Positions 14,977 through 23,122 of a stretch of 24,581 nt of DNA are shown here, piece by piece. The stretch covers positions 1 to 24,581 of the forward strand of contig PNNE01000317.1 in the NCBI GenBank assembly GCA_013824055.1. The letters run 5' to 3'. The translations under genes and the position numbers were made by a program. The notes beneath the pieces are model-generated. The model saw nothing but the letters and a program-made list of their open reading frames with translations. It ran no database searches and had not been told where the DNA came from. The DNA is from Rhodobacter sp. GTDB lineage: Bacteria; Pseudomonadota; Alphaproteobacteria; Rhodobacterales; Rhodobacteraceae. Numbering within the stretch: the stretch's first letter is position 1; each line of letters starts with the position of its first letter.

Positions 14977-16167
14977 ATGATCCCGTCCGTTCTGCCGACC
15001 TACAACCGCGCGCCCCTGGCCTTCGTGAAGGGCGAGGGCAGCTGGCTCACGGCCGAGGATGGCCGCCGATACCTGGACCTCGGCTCGGGCATTGCGGTGA
15101 ACGCGCTGGGCCATGCCCATCCCGCGCTGGTGCAGGCGCTGACCGATCAGGCCGGCAAGCTGTGGCACGTCTCGAACGTCTACACGATCCCCGAACAGGA
15201 ACGGCTGGCAGGCCTGCTGACCGACCAGACCTTCGCCGACACCGTGTTCTTCACCAACTCGGGCACCGAAACCGCCGAGCTGGCGATCAAGATGGCGCGC
15301 AAGTTCCACCACGACGCAGGCCAGCCCGACCGGACCGAGATCATAGCCTTCGAGGGCGCCTTCCATGGCCGCTCTACCGGCGCCATCGCGGCAGCCGGGT
15401 CCGAGAAGATGGTCAAGGGCTTCGGCCCGCTGATGCCGGGCTTCAGGCACCTGAAATGGCCCGCGAACGACGCCGACCACGCCGCGATCCGCGCTGCCAT
15501 CACCGACCGGACCTGCGCCGTCATCATCGAGCCGATCCAGGGCGAGGGCGGCATCCGCGTCGTTCCCGACCAGTGCCTGAAGGGCCTGCGCGACCTTTGC
15601 GACCAGACCGGCACGCTTCTCATCTTCGACGAGGTGCAATGCGGCATGGGCCGCACCGGCCGGCTTTTCGCGCATGAATGGGCGGGGGTCACGCCCGACA
15701 TCATGATGGTCGCCAAGGGCATCGGCGGCGGCTTTCCCCTGGGCGCGCTCCTCGCCACCGAACGCGCCGCCTCCGGCATGACGGCGGGCACCCACGGCTC
15801 CACCTACGGCGGCAATCCCCTGGGCTGCGCGGTCGGTGCCAAGGTTGTCGAGCTGATCTCCGACCCCGCCTTCCTGGCCGAGGTCGCCCGCAAGGGCGCG
15901 CTCATGCGCCAGGGCCTGGAATCCCTCGTCGCACGCCACCCGCAGGTGTTCGAGGCCGTGCGCGGCGAGGGCCTGATGCTGGGCCTGAAATGCAAGCCCG
16001 CCCCGACCGAGGTGGTCAAGGCCGGCTACGAGGCCGGTGTCCTGACTGTCGCCGCCGCCGACAATGTCCTGCGCCTTCTGCCCGCGCTCAACATCCCCGA
16101 CGCCGACATCGCCGAGGCGCTCACCCGCCTCGACCAGGCCGCCACCCAGCTGGAGAAGGCCGCCTAG
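14977..16167 (+). CDS. argD: acetylornithine aminotransferase
   Basis: This PLP enzyme converts N-acetylglutamate 5-semialdehyde to N-acetylornithine in arginine synthesis, and often also serves lysine synthesis. The 396 residues match class III aminotransferases: NSGTETAELAIKMAR (94-108), FEGAFHGRSTGAIA (125-138), EPIQGEGGIRV (185-195), FDEVQCGMGRTG (217-228, with D218 contacting the cofactor) and MVAKGIGGGFPLGA (244-257, with K247 forming the Schiff base). HGSTYGGNPL follows. ATG 14977 is preferred since AAGGA (14965-14969) lies seven bases upstream. ATG 14971 and TTG 14950 are too close to, or upstream of, that site. argF follows on the same strand after 73 bases, forming an argD-argF operon. 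Confidence 0.95.
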   Translation: MIPSVLPTYNRAPLAFVKGEGSWLTAEDGRRYLDLGSGIAVNALGHAHPALVQALTDQAGKLWHVSNVYTIPEQERLAGLLTDQTFADTVFFTNSGTETAELAIKMARKFHHDAGQPDRTEIIAFEGAFHGRSTGAIAAAGSEKMVKGFGPLMPGFRHLKWPANDADHAAIRAAITDRTCAVIIEPIQGEGGIRVVPDQCLKGLRDLCDQTGTLLIFDEVQCGMGRTGRLFAHEWAGVTPDIMMVAKGIGGGFPLGALLATERAASGMTAGTHGSTYGGNPLGCAVGAKVVELISDPAFLAEVARKGALMRQGLESLVARHPQVFEAVRGEGLMLGLKCKPAPTEVVKAGYEAGVLTVAAADNVLRLLPALNIPDADIAEALTRLDQAATQLEKAA

Positions 16168-16197
16168 GCATTTTCTGTCCATAAATATCCTGGGGGT

Positions 16198-16216
16198 CCG
16201 GGGGCAACGCCCCCGG
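16198..16216 (+). repeat. GC-rich hairpin between argD and argF
   Basis: Perfect 8-bp arms CCGGGGGC (16198-16205) and GCCCCCGG (16209-16216) enclose an AAC loop. No T-run follows, so it is more likely an mRNA processing or stability element, or a dispersed intergenic repeat, than a terminator. The 20 bases before it begin with TTCTGTCC and AAATATCC, resembling a stretch at 21950-21965. Confidence 0.65.
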
Positions 16217-16240
16217 CTGCCAGCCAAAAAGCGAAGCGAC

Positions 16241-17167
16241 ATGAACCACTTCCTCGACATCCACAAGACCGCCCCCGCCGACCTGCGCGCCATGATCGAC
16301 AGCGCCCAGGCGATGAAGACCGCGAGGAACGGGCGCCCGAAAGGCGCGCCCGATGACGAGCGGCCGCTCGAAGGCCACATGGTCGCGCTGATCTTCGAGA
16401 AACCCTCGACCCGCACCCGCGTCTCCTTCGATGTCGGCGTGCGCCAGATGGGCGGCGAGACGATGGTGCTGTCCGGCAAGGAAATGCAGCTCGGCCACGG
16501 CGAAACCATCGCCGACACCGCCCGCGTGTTGTCGCGCTATGTCGACCTGATCATGATCCGCACCTTCGAGGAAGCCACGCTGCTGGAAATGGCCGAACAT
16601 GCCACGGTGCCGGTGATCAACGGCCTGACCAACCGCACCCACCCCTGTCAGATCATGGCCGACGTCATGACCTACGAGGAACATCGCGGCCCGATCGCGG
16701 GCAAGAAGGTGGTCTGGTGCGGTGACGGCAACAACGTGGCGGCCAGCTTCCTGCACGCCGCCGGCCAGTTCGGCTTCGACTTCACCTTCACCGGGCCGGA
16801 AACCCTCGACCCCGAAGACAAGTTCGTGGCTCTCGCCCGCGACAAAGGCTCGAAGATCACCATCCAGCGCGATCCCTTCACCGCGGTCGAAGGCGCCGAC
16901 CTGGTGGTCACTGACACCTGGGTCAGCATGCACGACCCCGAAAGCGCCAAGGAGCGCCGCCACAACCAGCTGCGCCCCTACCAGGTGAACGAGCAGCTGA
17001 TGTCCCGCGCCAAGCCCGACGCGCTGTTCATGCACTGCCTGCCCGCCCACCGGAATGACGAGGCGACCAGCGCGGTCATGGACGGGCCCCATTCGGTGAT
17101 CTTCGACGAGGCCGAGAACCGCCTGCACGCGCAGAAGGCCATCATGCGCTGGTGCCTCGGCCGCTGA
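16241..17167 (+). CDS. argF: ornithine carbamoyltransferase
   Basis: The enzyme joins carbamoyl phosphate and ornithine to give citrulline in arginine synthesis and acts as a cytoplasmic trimer. At 308 residues it has normal length. The carbamoyl-phosphate site is FEKPSTRTRVSF (52-63), the HPCQ motif is at 134-137 in NRTHPCQIMAD, the ornithine region is DTWVSMHDPES (225-235), and HCLPAHR (265-271) holds the catalytic cysteine. Histidine replaces the common glycine in SMG, a variant I regard as usual in alphaproteobacteria. ATG 16241 has only a weak ribosome site, so translation may depend on the argD transcript context. An hslO gene, which I would expect next in related genomes, is absent. 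Confidence 0.95.
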   Translation: MNHFLDIHKTAPADLRAMIDSAQAMKTARNGRPKGAPDDERPLEGHMVALIFEKPSTRTRVSFDVGVRQMGGETMVLSGKEMQLGHGETIADTARVLSRYVDLIMIRTFEEATLLEMAEHATVPVINGLTNRTHPCQIMADVMTYEEHRGPIAGKKVVWCGDGNNVAASFLHAAGQFGFDFTFTGPETLDPEDKFVALARDKGSKITIQRDPFTAVEGADLVVTDTWVSMHDPESAKERRHNQLRPYQVNEQLMSRAKPDALFMHCLPAHRNDEATSAVMDGPHSVIFDEAENRLHAQKAIMRWCLGR

Positions 17168-17174
17168 CCGACCC

Positions 17175-17188
17175 GGTGCTTCGGCACC
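17175..17188 (+). terminator. UUCG-loop hairpin after argF
   Basis: GGTGC-TTCG-GCACC forms a short stable tetraloop hairpin eight bases after the argF stop. No T-run follows, so intrinsic termination is doubtful. It may protect the 3' end of the argDF mRNA. Confidence 0.3.
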
Positions 17189-17241
17189 ACCGGCAGGGCC
17201 AGGTCCTCATCTTCCGCCAGATGCCGCGCTTCGGCCCGCCC

Positions 17242-17297
17242 GGACCTGAGCCTCCGGACCTGAGCCTCCGGACCTGAACCTCAGGACCTGAACCTCT
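17242..17297 (+). repeat. four 14-bp tandem repeats
   Basis: The units are GGACCTGAGCCTCC twice (17242-17269), then GGACCTGAACCTCA (17270-17283) and GGACCTGAACCTCT (17284-17297). The period is exactly 14 bases, with two to three substitutions between the first and second pair. It lies in the 197-bp gap between argF and the second DUF1993 gene. Confidence 0.9.
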
Positions 17298-17336
17298 GGG
17301 CGGGACGGCCCTTGGCATTCCCGCCCGCATCCGCCA

Positions 17337-17355
17337 CCTTGGGTCAAACCCAAGG
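17337..17355 (+). promoter_or_regulatory. inverted repeat overlapping the ribosome site of the DUF1993 gene
   Basis: Perfect arms CCTTGGGT and ACCCAAGG (8 bp) flank CAA. The right arm overlaps the first half of the AAGGGAGG ribosome site (17352-17359) of ATG 17365. It could be a protein operator or an mRNA hairpin that limits translation. Confidence 0.45.
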
Positions 17356-17364
17356 GAGGCTTTC

Positions 17365-17859
17365 ATGCACCGTCGCTCCGTCGCCGTCTTCGACCGGTTT
17401 CTTTCCGCTCTGTCCACCATCCTCGACAAGGCCGAGGCGCATTGCCAGGCAAAGAAGATCAAGCCCGAGGTGATCCTTGCGGCGCGTCTGTTCCCCGACA
17501 TGTTCCCCTTGACCCGCCAGGTCCAGCTGGCCTGCGATTTCGCCGCGCGCGGAACGGCCCGGCTGGCGGGGCAGGACCCCAAGGGCTTTCCCGACACCGA
17601 GATCACCTTCGCCGAGCTGAAGGACCGCATCGCTGCGACGCGCGGCTACATGGGCAGCTTCCAGGCCGCCGACTTCGCCCATGCCGACACCCGCGAGGTG
17701 CATTTCAAGGCCGGGGGCCGCGACATGGTGCTGAAAGGCGAGGAATTCCTGTCCTTCTTTGCCCTGCCGCAGTTCTTCTTCCACATCACCACCGCCTACA
17801 ACATCCTGCGCCACAACGGCATCGACCTGGGCAAGCGCGACTACATGGGCGCGCCATGA
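17365..17859 (+). CDS. DUF1993 family protein (second copy)
   Basis: This 164-residue protein ends with the family signature EEFLSFFALPQFFFHITTAYNILRHNGIDLGKRDY, matching the C-terminus of the first copy at 63-530. The N-terminal half (FDRFLSALSTILDKAE, PDMFPLTRQVQLACDFA) is closer to the usual DUF1993 pattern than in the first copy. Function is unknown, and a four-helix DinB-like fold is likely. ATG 17365 follows a strong AAGGGAGG site that is partly inside an inverted repeat. Its only neighbours are argF upstream and a convergent MFS gene 75 bases beyond its stop, so it is probably a single-gene unit. Confidence 0.88.
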   Translation: MHRRSVAVFDRFLSALSTILDKAEAHCQAKKIKPEVILAARLFPDMFPLTRQVQLACDFAARGTARLAGQDPKGFPDTEITFAELKDRIAATRGYMGSFQAADFAHADTREVHFKAGGRDMVLKGEEFLSFFALPQFFFHITTAYNILRHNGIDLGKRDYMGAP

Positions 17860-17934
17860 GGGGCGTCCTTGGCCACGACACGCAGCGGGGCATCGCCGGT
17901 TTCGCGACGCTGACCGGGTCGAAGACCTCGACGC

Positions 17935-19137
17935 TCAGGCCGGCTGAGGCGCAGCGGGCCGCAGGACCCTTGCCCCGTCCGCGTCCGCCGCCCGCGCCGC
18001 CAGCAGCGCCACCAGGATCAGCATCAGCGACAGCACGGCATAGGTCGGCCGAAAGCCCACATGCTCGGCCACGAAGCCGATCGTCGACGGCGCGACCAGG
18101 ATCCCGCAATAGCCGACCATCGTGACGATCGAGATGGCGCTGGCCGAGGGCAGGCGCGGATGGTTCCCGGCGGCCGAGAACAGGATCGGCACCATGTTGG
18201 CGATCCCAAGCCCTGCCACGAAGAAGCTGACGATCACCATCCAGGCTTCGGTCGCGACCGCTCCGCCCATCATCCCTGCGGCCCCCAGCCAGCCCGAGAC
18301 CCGCAGGGTCCGCACGGCGCCGAACCGGTTGCGCACCGTGTCGCCCAGAAAGCGCATCAGCGCCATCGCCCCGGCAAAGAACGCAAAGCCAAGGCCCGAG
18401 ACGAAGACATCCGACCCCAGCTCCTGCTGCATGTAGATCGCCGCCCAATCCAGGACCGCGCCTTCCGGCACCATCGAGGCCAGCGCAAGGAACCCCAGCA
18501 GCCAGATCTGCAGGTCCCTGGGGAAAAGCTTCGTCGCCGGCGCGGCGGGGACGGCCTCGGCCACCACGGGTTTCGGCGCTTCGGGCAACAGGAAGGGCAT
18601 TGCCGCCACGACGATCACCGCGACGATGCCGGCGGTCAGCAGCGACTGCACCTCGGACCCCCAATGCGCGATGACCCAGGCCCCGGCCGAGCCGCCGATG
18701 AAGCCGCCCAGGCTCCAGAACCCGTGCGACGAGGACATGATCGCCTTGTGCAACCGCCGCTCGATCACTACGGCCTGCGCGTTCATCGCCACGTCCATGC
18801 AGCCCGCCATCGCGCCGAAGACCGCCATGAACAGCGCCAGAAGCCACAGGTTCGGCGAGAAGACGACCATCGGCAGCACCGGGATCAGCGCCAGCGAGAA
18901 CAGCGACAGCACCCGCCGCCCGCCATAAAGGCTGATCAGCCGCCCGGCGAACAGCATCGCCGTGACCGCTCCCAGTCCCAGGACCAGGATCAACAGGCCC
19001 AGCGCGGATTCGGTGACGTCGTGGCGCGGCATCAGAAGCGGGATCTGCGGCGCCCAGGCCCCCATGACGAAGCCGTTGGCCAGGAACATCGCCGCCACCG
19101 CCCAGCGTGCGCGCCGCGCCTGCGTATCCACCTGCAT
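17935..19137 (-). CDS. MFS transporter (YbjJ-like)
   Basis: This 400-residue inner-membrane protein has about twelve hydrophobic segments split by a central loop near residues 185-212 (LLPEAPKPVVAEAVPAAPATKLFPRD). The start ARWAVAAMFLANGFVMGAWAPQIPLL and the AMAGCMDVAMNAQAVVIE and SSSHGFWSLGGFIGG segments are typical of the YbjJ/fucose-permease-like branch of the major facilitator superfamily. The loop between helices 2 and 3 carries the family A-motif form GRLISLYGGRR. The substrate is unknown. It is a single gene, convergent with the DUF1993 gene. The 188 bases between its start and the hrpB stop contain no recognisable element. Confidence 0.9.
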   Translation of the reverse strand: MQVDTQARRARWAVAAMFLANGFVMGAWAPQIPLLMPRHDVTESALGLLILVLGLGAVTAMLFAGRLISLYGGRRVLSLFSLALIPVLPMVVFSPNLWLLALFMAVFGAMAGCMDVAMNAQAVVIERRLHKAIMSSSHGFWSLGGFIGGSAGAWVIAHWGSEVQSLLTAGIVAVIVVAAMPFLLPEAPKPVVAEAVPAAPATKLFPRDLQIWLLGFLALASMVPEGAVLDWAAIYMQQELGSDVFVSGLGFAFFAGAMALMRFLGDTVRNRFGAVRTLRVSGWLGAAGMMGGAVATEAWMVIVSFFVAGLGIANMVPILFSAAGNHPRLPSASAISIVTMVGYCGILVAPSTIGFVAEHVGFRPTYAVLSLMLILVALLAARAADADGARVLRPAAPQPA

Positions 19138-19325
19138 CGTCTGCCCCTGTCAGTGTCGGCGCAGGTCATAGTCCACGCGATCGGCCGGGGAAAGGCCGCA
19201 GCGATCAATCCATGTTGCAGGCCTGAAAGGAAACCTGGCCCGGACCGACAGACTCGGTCGCTGTCCGGCGCGGCAGCAGTGTCGACAGTGCCGGCCTGCA
19301 CCTGTCTGCGCCCAAGACCCCACCC

Positions 19326-21887
19326 TCAGGTGCCGCGCGGCTTTGCCCGCGTTGTCGGCTCCGCCTGCGTCGGATCCTCGGGCCAGGGGTGCCGCGGATA
19401 GGACCCGCGCATGTCCTTGCGCACATCCGCATAAGACGTCGCCCAGAACCGGGGCAGGTCGGTCGTCACCTGCACCGCGGCCCGCGCGGGCGACAGCAGC
19501 GTCAGCCTGACCGGCATCCGGCTCAGGCCCACCACCGGATGCACCGTGACCCCGAACATCTCCTGCAGCCGCACTTCGATCGCTGGCGCCTCGCCCTCGT
19601 AGTCGATCGGGATCTTCCGCCCCAGCGGGGTCTCGAAGCTGCCCGGGGCCAGCCGGTCCATCTCGGCCAGCCGGTCCCAGCCCAGAAGCCCCTGCAGCGC
19701 GGGGACCAGATCAAGGCTGCGGACATCCGCCTCGGTCTTCACGCCCGTCAGATGCGGCAAGAGCCAATCCTCGGCGCTTGCCAGCAAGTCGGCATCCTCC
19801 AACCCCGGCCAGTCGTCCCGCCGCGCCAGCCGCGCCCGCGCCCGCAGACGCCGCGCAGCCGCCGACCACGGCAGGCCCAGCGCCCGCACTCCGTCCAGAG
19901 CCGCCCGGGCAACCGCCGCAGCCGGGGCCTCCCAGTGCCGGTCGTCCAGCACCAGCGCGCCCAGGCGCTCTTGCCGCCGCGAGACCACCCGGCCCTCGCG
20001 CCTGGACCATTCGCAGAGCTCGACCCAGGCGATGCGGTCGGCGTGGATGCCGCGCAGCTCTGCCTCGCTGATCGCCACCGCCTGCCGCACTGTGGCCTCG
20101 CGCGCGTCGCCATCCAGATCCGTCGCCACGATCAGCCGTGCCCCCGAAAGGCCAAGCCCCGCCGCCATCGCCGCCCCCTTGCCGCCCGACAGCACCCAGC
20201 GCGGGGCGTCGCCCTTGCGGCGCAGCCCGATCCGGTCCGGGTAGGCCAGCGCCGCCATTTCGGCCAGGCTGTAGCCCGAGGAGCCTGCCCTCCCCATCCT
20301 TCTCCCATGCGGGGGGGGGCCATGCGGGGGGAGGAGGCCGCCCGGCCCGGATGCCAGTGCGCCGCCTGCGGCCTTGCGCCTCCCCTCCCCCTCGTGGGGA
20401 GGGGATGGGGATGGGGGGCTCACGGCCAGTCCCCGCGTCGCCGCTGCCAGCCGCTTCGCCTCGGCCCGGATCCGCTCCACCGCGCCCCGGTCCGCCTCGG
20501 GTCCCGGCCGCTGGATCGCCTGCATCCGCAAGGTCAGGTCCGGACCCGCCCCCCGCAAGGGGTCGCGTTCGGCCAGCAAGGCCGCCAGGGTCGCCGCTTC
20601 CGGCCCCGCGACCGCCAGCATGTGCCCAAGTCGGGGGTGCAACGGCAGCCCAGCCAGCGCCCGGCCATGCGCCGTGATATGGCCCTTCGCGTCCAGCGCG
20701 CCCAGGTCCTGCAACAGCGCCCGCGCCTCTGCCAGGGGCCCCGCGGGCGGCGGTGTCAGGAACGGCAGCTCCGCCCCGCCCCACATGGCCAGCTCCAGCG
20801 CCAGACCCGCCAGATCCGCCACCTCGATCTCGGCGGGGGGATAGGCGGCCAACCCGCCCTCTTCGCCCCTGGTCCACAGCCGGTAGCACACCCCCGCCGC
20901 CACCCGCCCCGCCCGGCCCCGGCGCTGCTCGGCCTCGGCCTTGGTGACCCGCTCGGTCACCAGCCGCGACATGCCCGAGTTCGGATCGAACCGCGCCCGC
21001 CGCGCCCGCCCTGCATCCACCACCACCCGGATATCCGGCAGCGTCAGCGAGGTCTCGGCGATCGAGGTGGCCAGCACCACCTTGCGGCCCTCGGCAGGGG
21101 CCAGCGCCGCCCGCTGCGCCGCAAAATCCATCGCCCCGAACAGGGGCCGCAGCGCCACCCCCGGCACATCGCGCAACAGCCCTTCGACCCGCCGGATCTC
21201 GGCCTCCCCCGGCAGGAAGACCAGCATCCCGCCGCCAAAGTCGCTGGCCGTCTCCTCCAGCGCCGCCTTCAACGCCCCGGCGACCACCGCCTCCAGCCGC
21301 AGCGACGCATCCGGCGGCCGCGGCAGCCACCGGGTCTCCACCGGCCAGGCCCGCCCTGCAGAGGTCACCACCGGCGCCCCGCCCATCAGCGCCGCCACCG
21401 GCCCCGCATCCAGAGTGGCCGACATCACCAGCAGCTTCAGATCCTCGCGCAGCGCCCCCCGCACCTCCAGGCACAGCGCCAGCCCCAGATCGGCGTTCAA
21501 CGACCGCTCATGGAACTCGTCGAAGATCACCAGCCCGACGCCCGCCAGCTCCGGGTCGGACTGCAGCATCCGTGTCAGGATGCCTTCTGTCACCACCTCG
21601 ATCCGCGTCGTGGCCGAGACCTTCGCCTCCCCCCGGATGCGGTAGCCCACCGTCCGCCCGACCGGCTCTCCCAGGGTCTCGGCCATCCGCTCGGCCGCAG
21701 CCCGCGCCGCCAGCCGCCGCGGCTCCAGCATCAGGATGCGACCCTGCACCACCCCGCGCGCCAGCAGGTCCAGCGGCACCAGCGTGGTCTTTCCCGCCCC
21801 CGGCGGCGCCTGCAACACCGCCATCCCGCGCAAGGCCAGCGCCTCGGCAAGCTCGGGCAACACATGGGATACCGGCAGTTCAACCAT
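19326..21887 (-). CDS. hrpB: ATP-dependent helicase HrpB with an in-frame repeat insertion
   Basis: This 853-residue DEAH-box RNA helicase has the full motif set: Walker A APPGAGKTT (27-35), DEFH (123-126), SAT (156-158), TSIAETSLTLPDIRVVVDAGR (274-294), QRRGRAGR (321-328), then HA2-like and HrpB C-terminal domains (TGVKTEADVRSLDLVPALQGLLGW, FGVTVHPVVGLSRMP, LPRFWATSY). HrpB function is poorly defined, probably RNA-protein remodelling. Residues 489-536 (VSPPSPSPPHEGEG to RAGS) are low-complexity and correspond to a 141-bp palindromic element. Removing them leaves about 806 residues, normal for the family, and joins AATRGLA to GYSLAEMAALAYPDRIGL. ATG 21887 opens into a 257-bp divergent region shared with meaB. 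Confidence 0.93.
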   Translation of the reverse strand: MVELPVSHVLPELAEALALRGMAVLQAPPGAGKTTLVPLDLLARGVVQGRILMLEPRRLAARAAAERMAETLGEPVGRTVGYRIRGEAKVSATTRIEVVTEGILTRMLQSDPELAGVGLVIFDEFHERSLNADLGLALCLEVRGALREDLKLLVMSATLDAGPVAALMGGAPVVTSAGRAWPVETRWLPRPPDASLRLEAVVAGALKAALEETASDFGGGMLVFLPGEAEIRRVEGLLRDVPGVALRPLFGAMDFAAQRAALAPAEGRKVVLATSIAETSLTLPDIRVVVDAGRARRARFDPNSGMSRLVTERVTKAEAEQRRGRAGRVAAGVCYRLWTRGEEGGLAAYPPAEIEVADLAGLALELAMWGGAELPFLTPPPAGPLAEARALLQDLGALDAKGHITAHGRALAGLPLHPRLGHMLAVAGPEAATLAALLAERDPLRGAGPDLTLRMQAIQRPGPEADRGAVERIRAEAKRLAAATRGLAVSPPSPSPPHEGEGRRKAAGGALASGPGGLLPPHGPPPHGRRMGRAGSSGYSLAEMAALAYPDRIGLRRKGDAPRWVLSGGKGAAMAAGLGLSGARLIVATDLDGDAREATVRQAVAISEAELRGIHADRIAWVELCEWSRREGRVVSRRQERLGALVLDDRHWEAPAAAVARAALDGVRALGLPWSAAARRLRARARLARRDDWPGLEDADLLASAEDWLLPHLTGVKTEADVRSLDLVPALQGLLGWDRLAEMDRLAPGSFETPLGRKIPIDYEGEAPAIEVRLQEMFGVTVHPVVGLSRMPVRLTLLSPARAAVQVTTDLPRFWATSYADVRKDMRGSYPRHPWPEDPTQAEPTTRAKPRGT
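20281..20421. mobile_element. 141-bp palindromic MITE/RPE-like element inside hrpB
   Basis: The ends form 19-bp inverted repeats identical at 16 positions: GAGCCTGCCCTCCCCATCC (20281-20299) and, on the opposite strand, GAGCCCCCCATCCCCATCC (20421-20403). Inside are a repeated CCATGCGGGGGG and a 9-bp hairpin CCCCTCCCC/GGGGAGGGG (20382-20404, loop CTCGT). The length is a multiple of three with no stop in the hrpB frame, so the gene stays open. It encodes no transposase. Confidence 0.65.
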
Positions 21888-21984
21888 GCCCGCTTATCGC
21901 CCGTGCCTCGCGTCCTGACCAGACCCGGCCGCACCCCATGCCCTTTCCCTTCTGCCCAAATATCCCCGCCGGAGGCACGCCCGA

Positions 21985-22017
21985 GCCGCTCTGCGCGTCC
22001 TTCACGCGCAGAGCGGC
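21985..22017. repeat. 14-bp-stem perfect hairpin between hrpB and meaB
   Basis: The arms GCCGCTCTGCGCGT (21985-21998) and ACGCGCAGAGCGGC (22004-22017) pair perfectly around CCTTC. It lies in the divergent region, about 100 bases from the hrpB start and 127 bases from meaB. No T-run follows on either strand, so it is not a standard terminator. The rest of the gap shows no cobalamin riboswitch box. Confidence 0.8.
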
Positions 22018-22144
22018 GAGACAAAAGGCCTTCGCGCGGCACGCGCTCCGGTCAGGAACCGCCACGACCTGCGCACGGCCCGGCGATGCACCCCCTCGCC
22101 AAGCCCGCCCGGTTCCGGCAATAAGGCAGCAGACGAGAGGGACA

Positions 22145-23122
22145 ATGGACACCACCGAACGCGCCCGCCTGATCCGCGCCGGGGACCGCCGGGCGCTTGC
22201 CCGCGCCATCACCCTGGTCGAAAGCGCCCGCCCCGACCACCGGGCCGAGGCGCTGGCACTGCTGGATGCGCTGCGCTCGGGCCCGCAGGCGCTGCGCATC
22301 GGCCTTTCGGGCACGCCGGGGGTGGGCAAGTCGACCTTCATCGAAGCCTTCGGCCTGATGCTGACCGCGCAGGGTCTCAAGGTCGCGGTCCTTGCCGTCG
22401 ATCCCTCCTCCGCGCGCTCCGGCGGCTCGATCCTGGGCGACAAGACCCGGATGGAACGCCTGTCGCGCGACCCGAACGCCTTCATCCGCCCCTCGCCCAG
22501 CCAGTCCCAGCTTGGCGGCGTCGCCCGCCGCACCCGCGAGGCCGTTGCCCTTTGCGAAGCGGCTGGCTTCGACATCGTCCTGGTCGAAACCGTGGGCGTC
22601 GGCCAGTCCGAAACCGTGGTGGCCGAGCTCAGCGACCTCTTTGTGCTCCTCCTCGCCCCCGCCGGTGGCGACGAGCTGCAAGGTGTCAAGCGCGGCATCA
22701 TGGAGATGGCTGACCTCATTCTGGTGAACAAGGCCGACGGCGACCTGAAAGCCGCCGCGATGCGCACTGTCGCCGACTACGCGGGGGCGCTTCACCTGCT
22801 TCGGCGCCGCCCGCAGGACCCCGAGGGCTTTCCCAAGGCGCTGCCGGTCTCTGCCCTGGCTGACGAAGGGCTGACCCAGGCCTGGGACGAGATCCAGACC
22901 CTTGTCGCCTGGCGCAAGGAGCACGGCCACTGGGACCGGACCCGTGCCACCCAGGCCCGCCACTGGTTCCAGGAAGAAGTCCGCCAGGGCCTTCTCGCCG
23001 CGCTGACGCGCGAACCGCAGAAGGGCCTGATGACCAGCCTTGGCGACCGCGTCGCAGCCGGGGACCTCACTCCCGAGGCCGCCGCCACCCGGATGCTCGA
23101 ACTTCTCGGTCGCGGGCGGTGA
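22145..23122 (+). CDS. meaB: methylmalonyl-CoA mutase-associated GTPase MeaB
   Basis: This G3E-family GTPase gates cofactor loading and protects B12-dependent methylmalonyl-CoA mutase. The 325 residues carry a full G-domain: GLSGTPGVGKSTF (53-65, P-loop), AVDPSSARSGGSILGDKTRM (84-103, including D86), DIVLVETVGVGQSE (143-156, Walker B and switch), and NKAD (195-198, guanine recognition). The C-terminal helices (HWFQEEVRQGLLAALTREP) are the dimerisation region. ATG 22145 is preceded by GAGAGGG. The mutase gene is not adjacent, but methylmalonyl-CoA epimerase is in the same window (2122). The stop overlaps the GTG start of the next gene (GTGA). Confidence 0.95.
   Translation: MDTTERARLIRAGDRRALARAITLVESARPDHRAEALALLDALRSGPQALRIGLSGTPGVGKSTFIEAFGLMLTAQGLKVAVLAVDPSSARSGGSILGDKTRMERLSRDPNAFIRPSPSQSQLGGVARRTREAVALCEAAGFDIVLVETVGVGQSETVVAELSDLFVLLLAPAGGDELQGVKRGIMEMADLILVNKADGDLKAAAMRTVADYAGALHLLRRRPQDPEGFPKALPVSALADEGLTQAWDEIQTLVAWRKEHGHWDRTRATQARHWFQEEVRQGLLAALTREPQKGLMTSLGDRVAAGDLTPEAAATRMLELLGRGR

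Noticed and set aside
14794..16518. 574-codon open frame antisense to argD and argF
   Set aside because: It crosses two well-supported genes and has no family resemblance; typical of high-GC third-position bias.
17242..17297. CRISPR array
   Set aside because: The repeats are contiguous 14-bp units with no spacers and no cas genes.
22086..22124. 12-codon frame just before meaB as a leader peptide
   Set aside because: Short, no ribosome site, no codon run related to the pathway; expected by chance.
22018..22144. Cobalamin riboswitch ahead of meaB
   Set aside because: No GCCACTG-type B12 box or supporting stems are visible; the nearest text is GCCACGACC.
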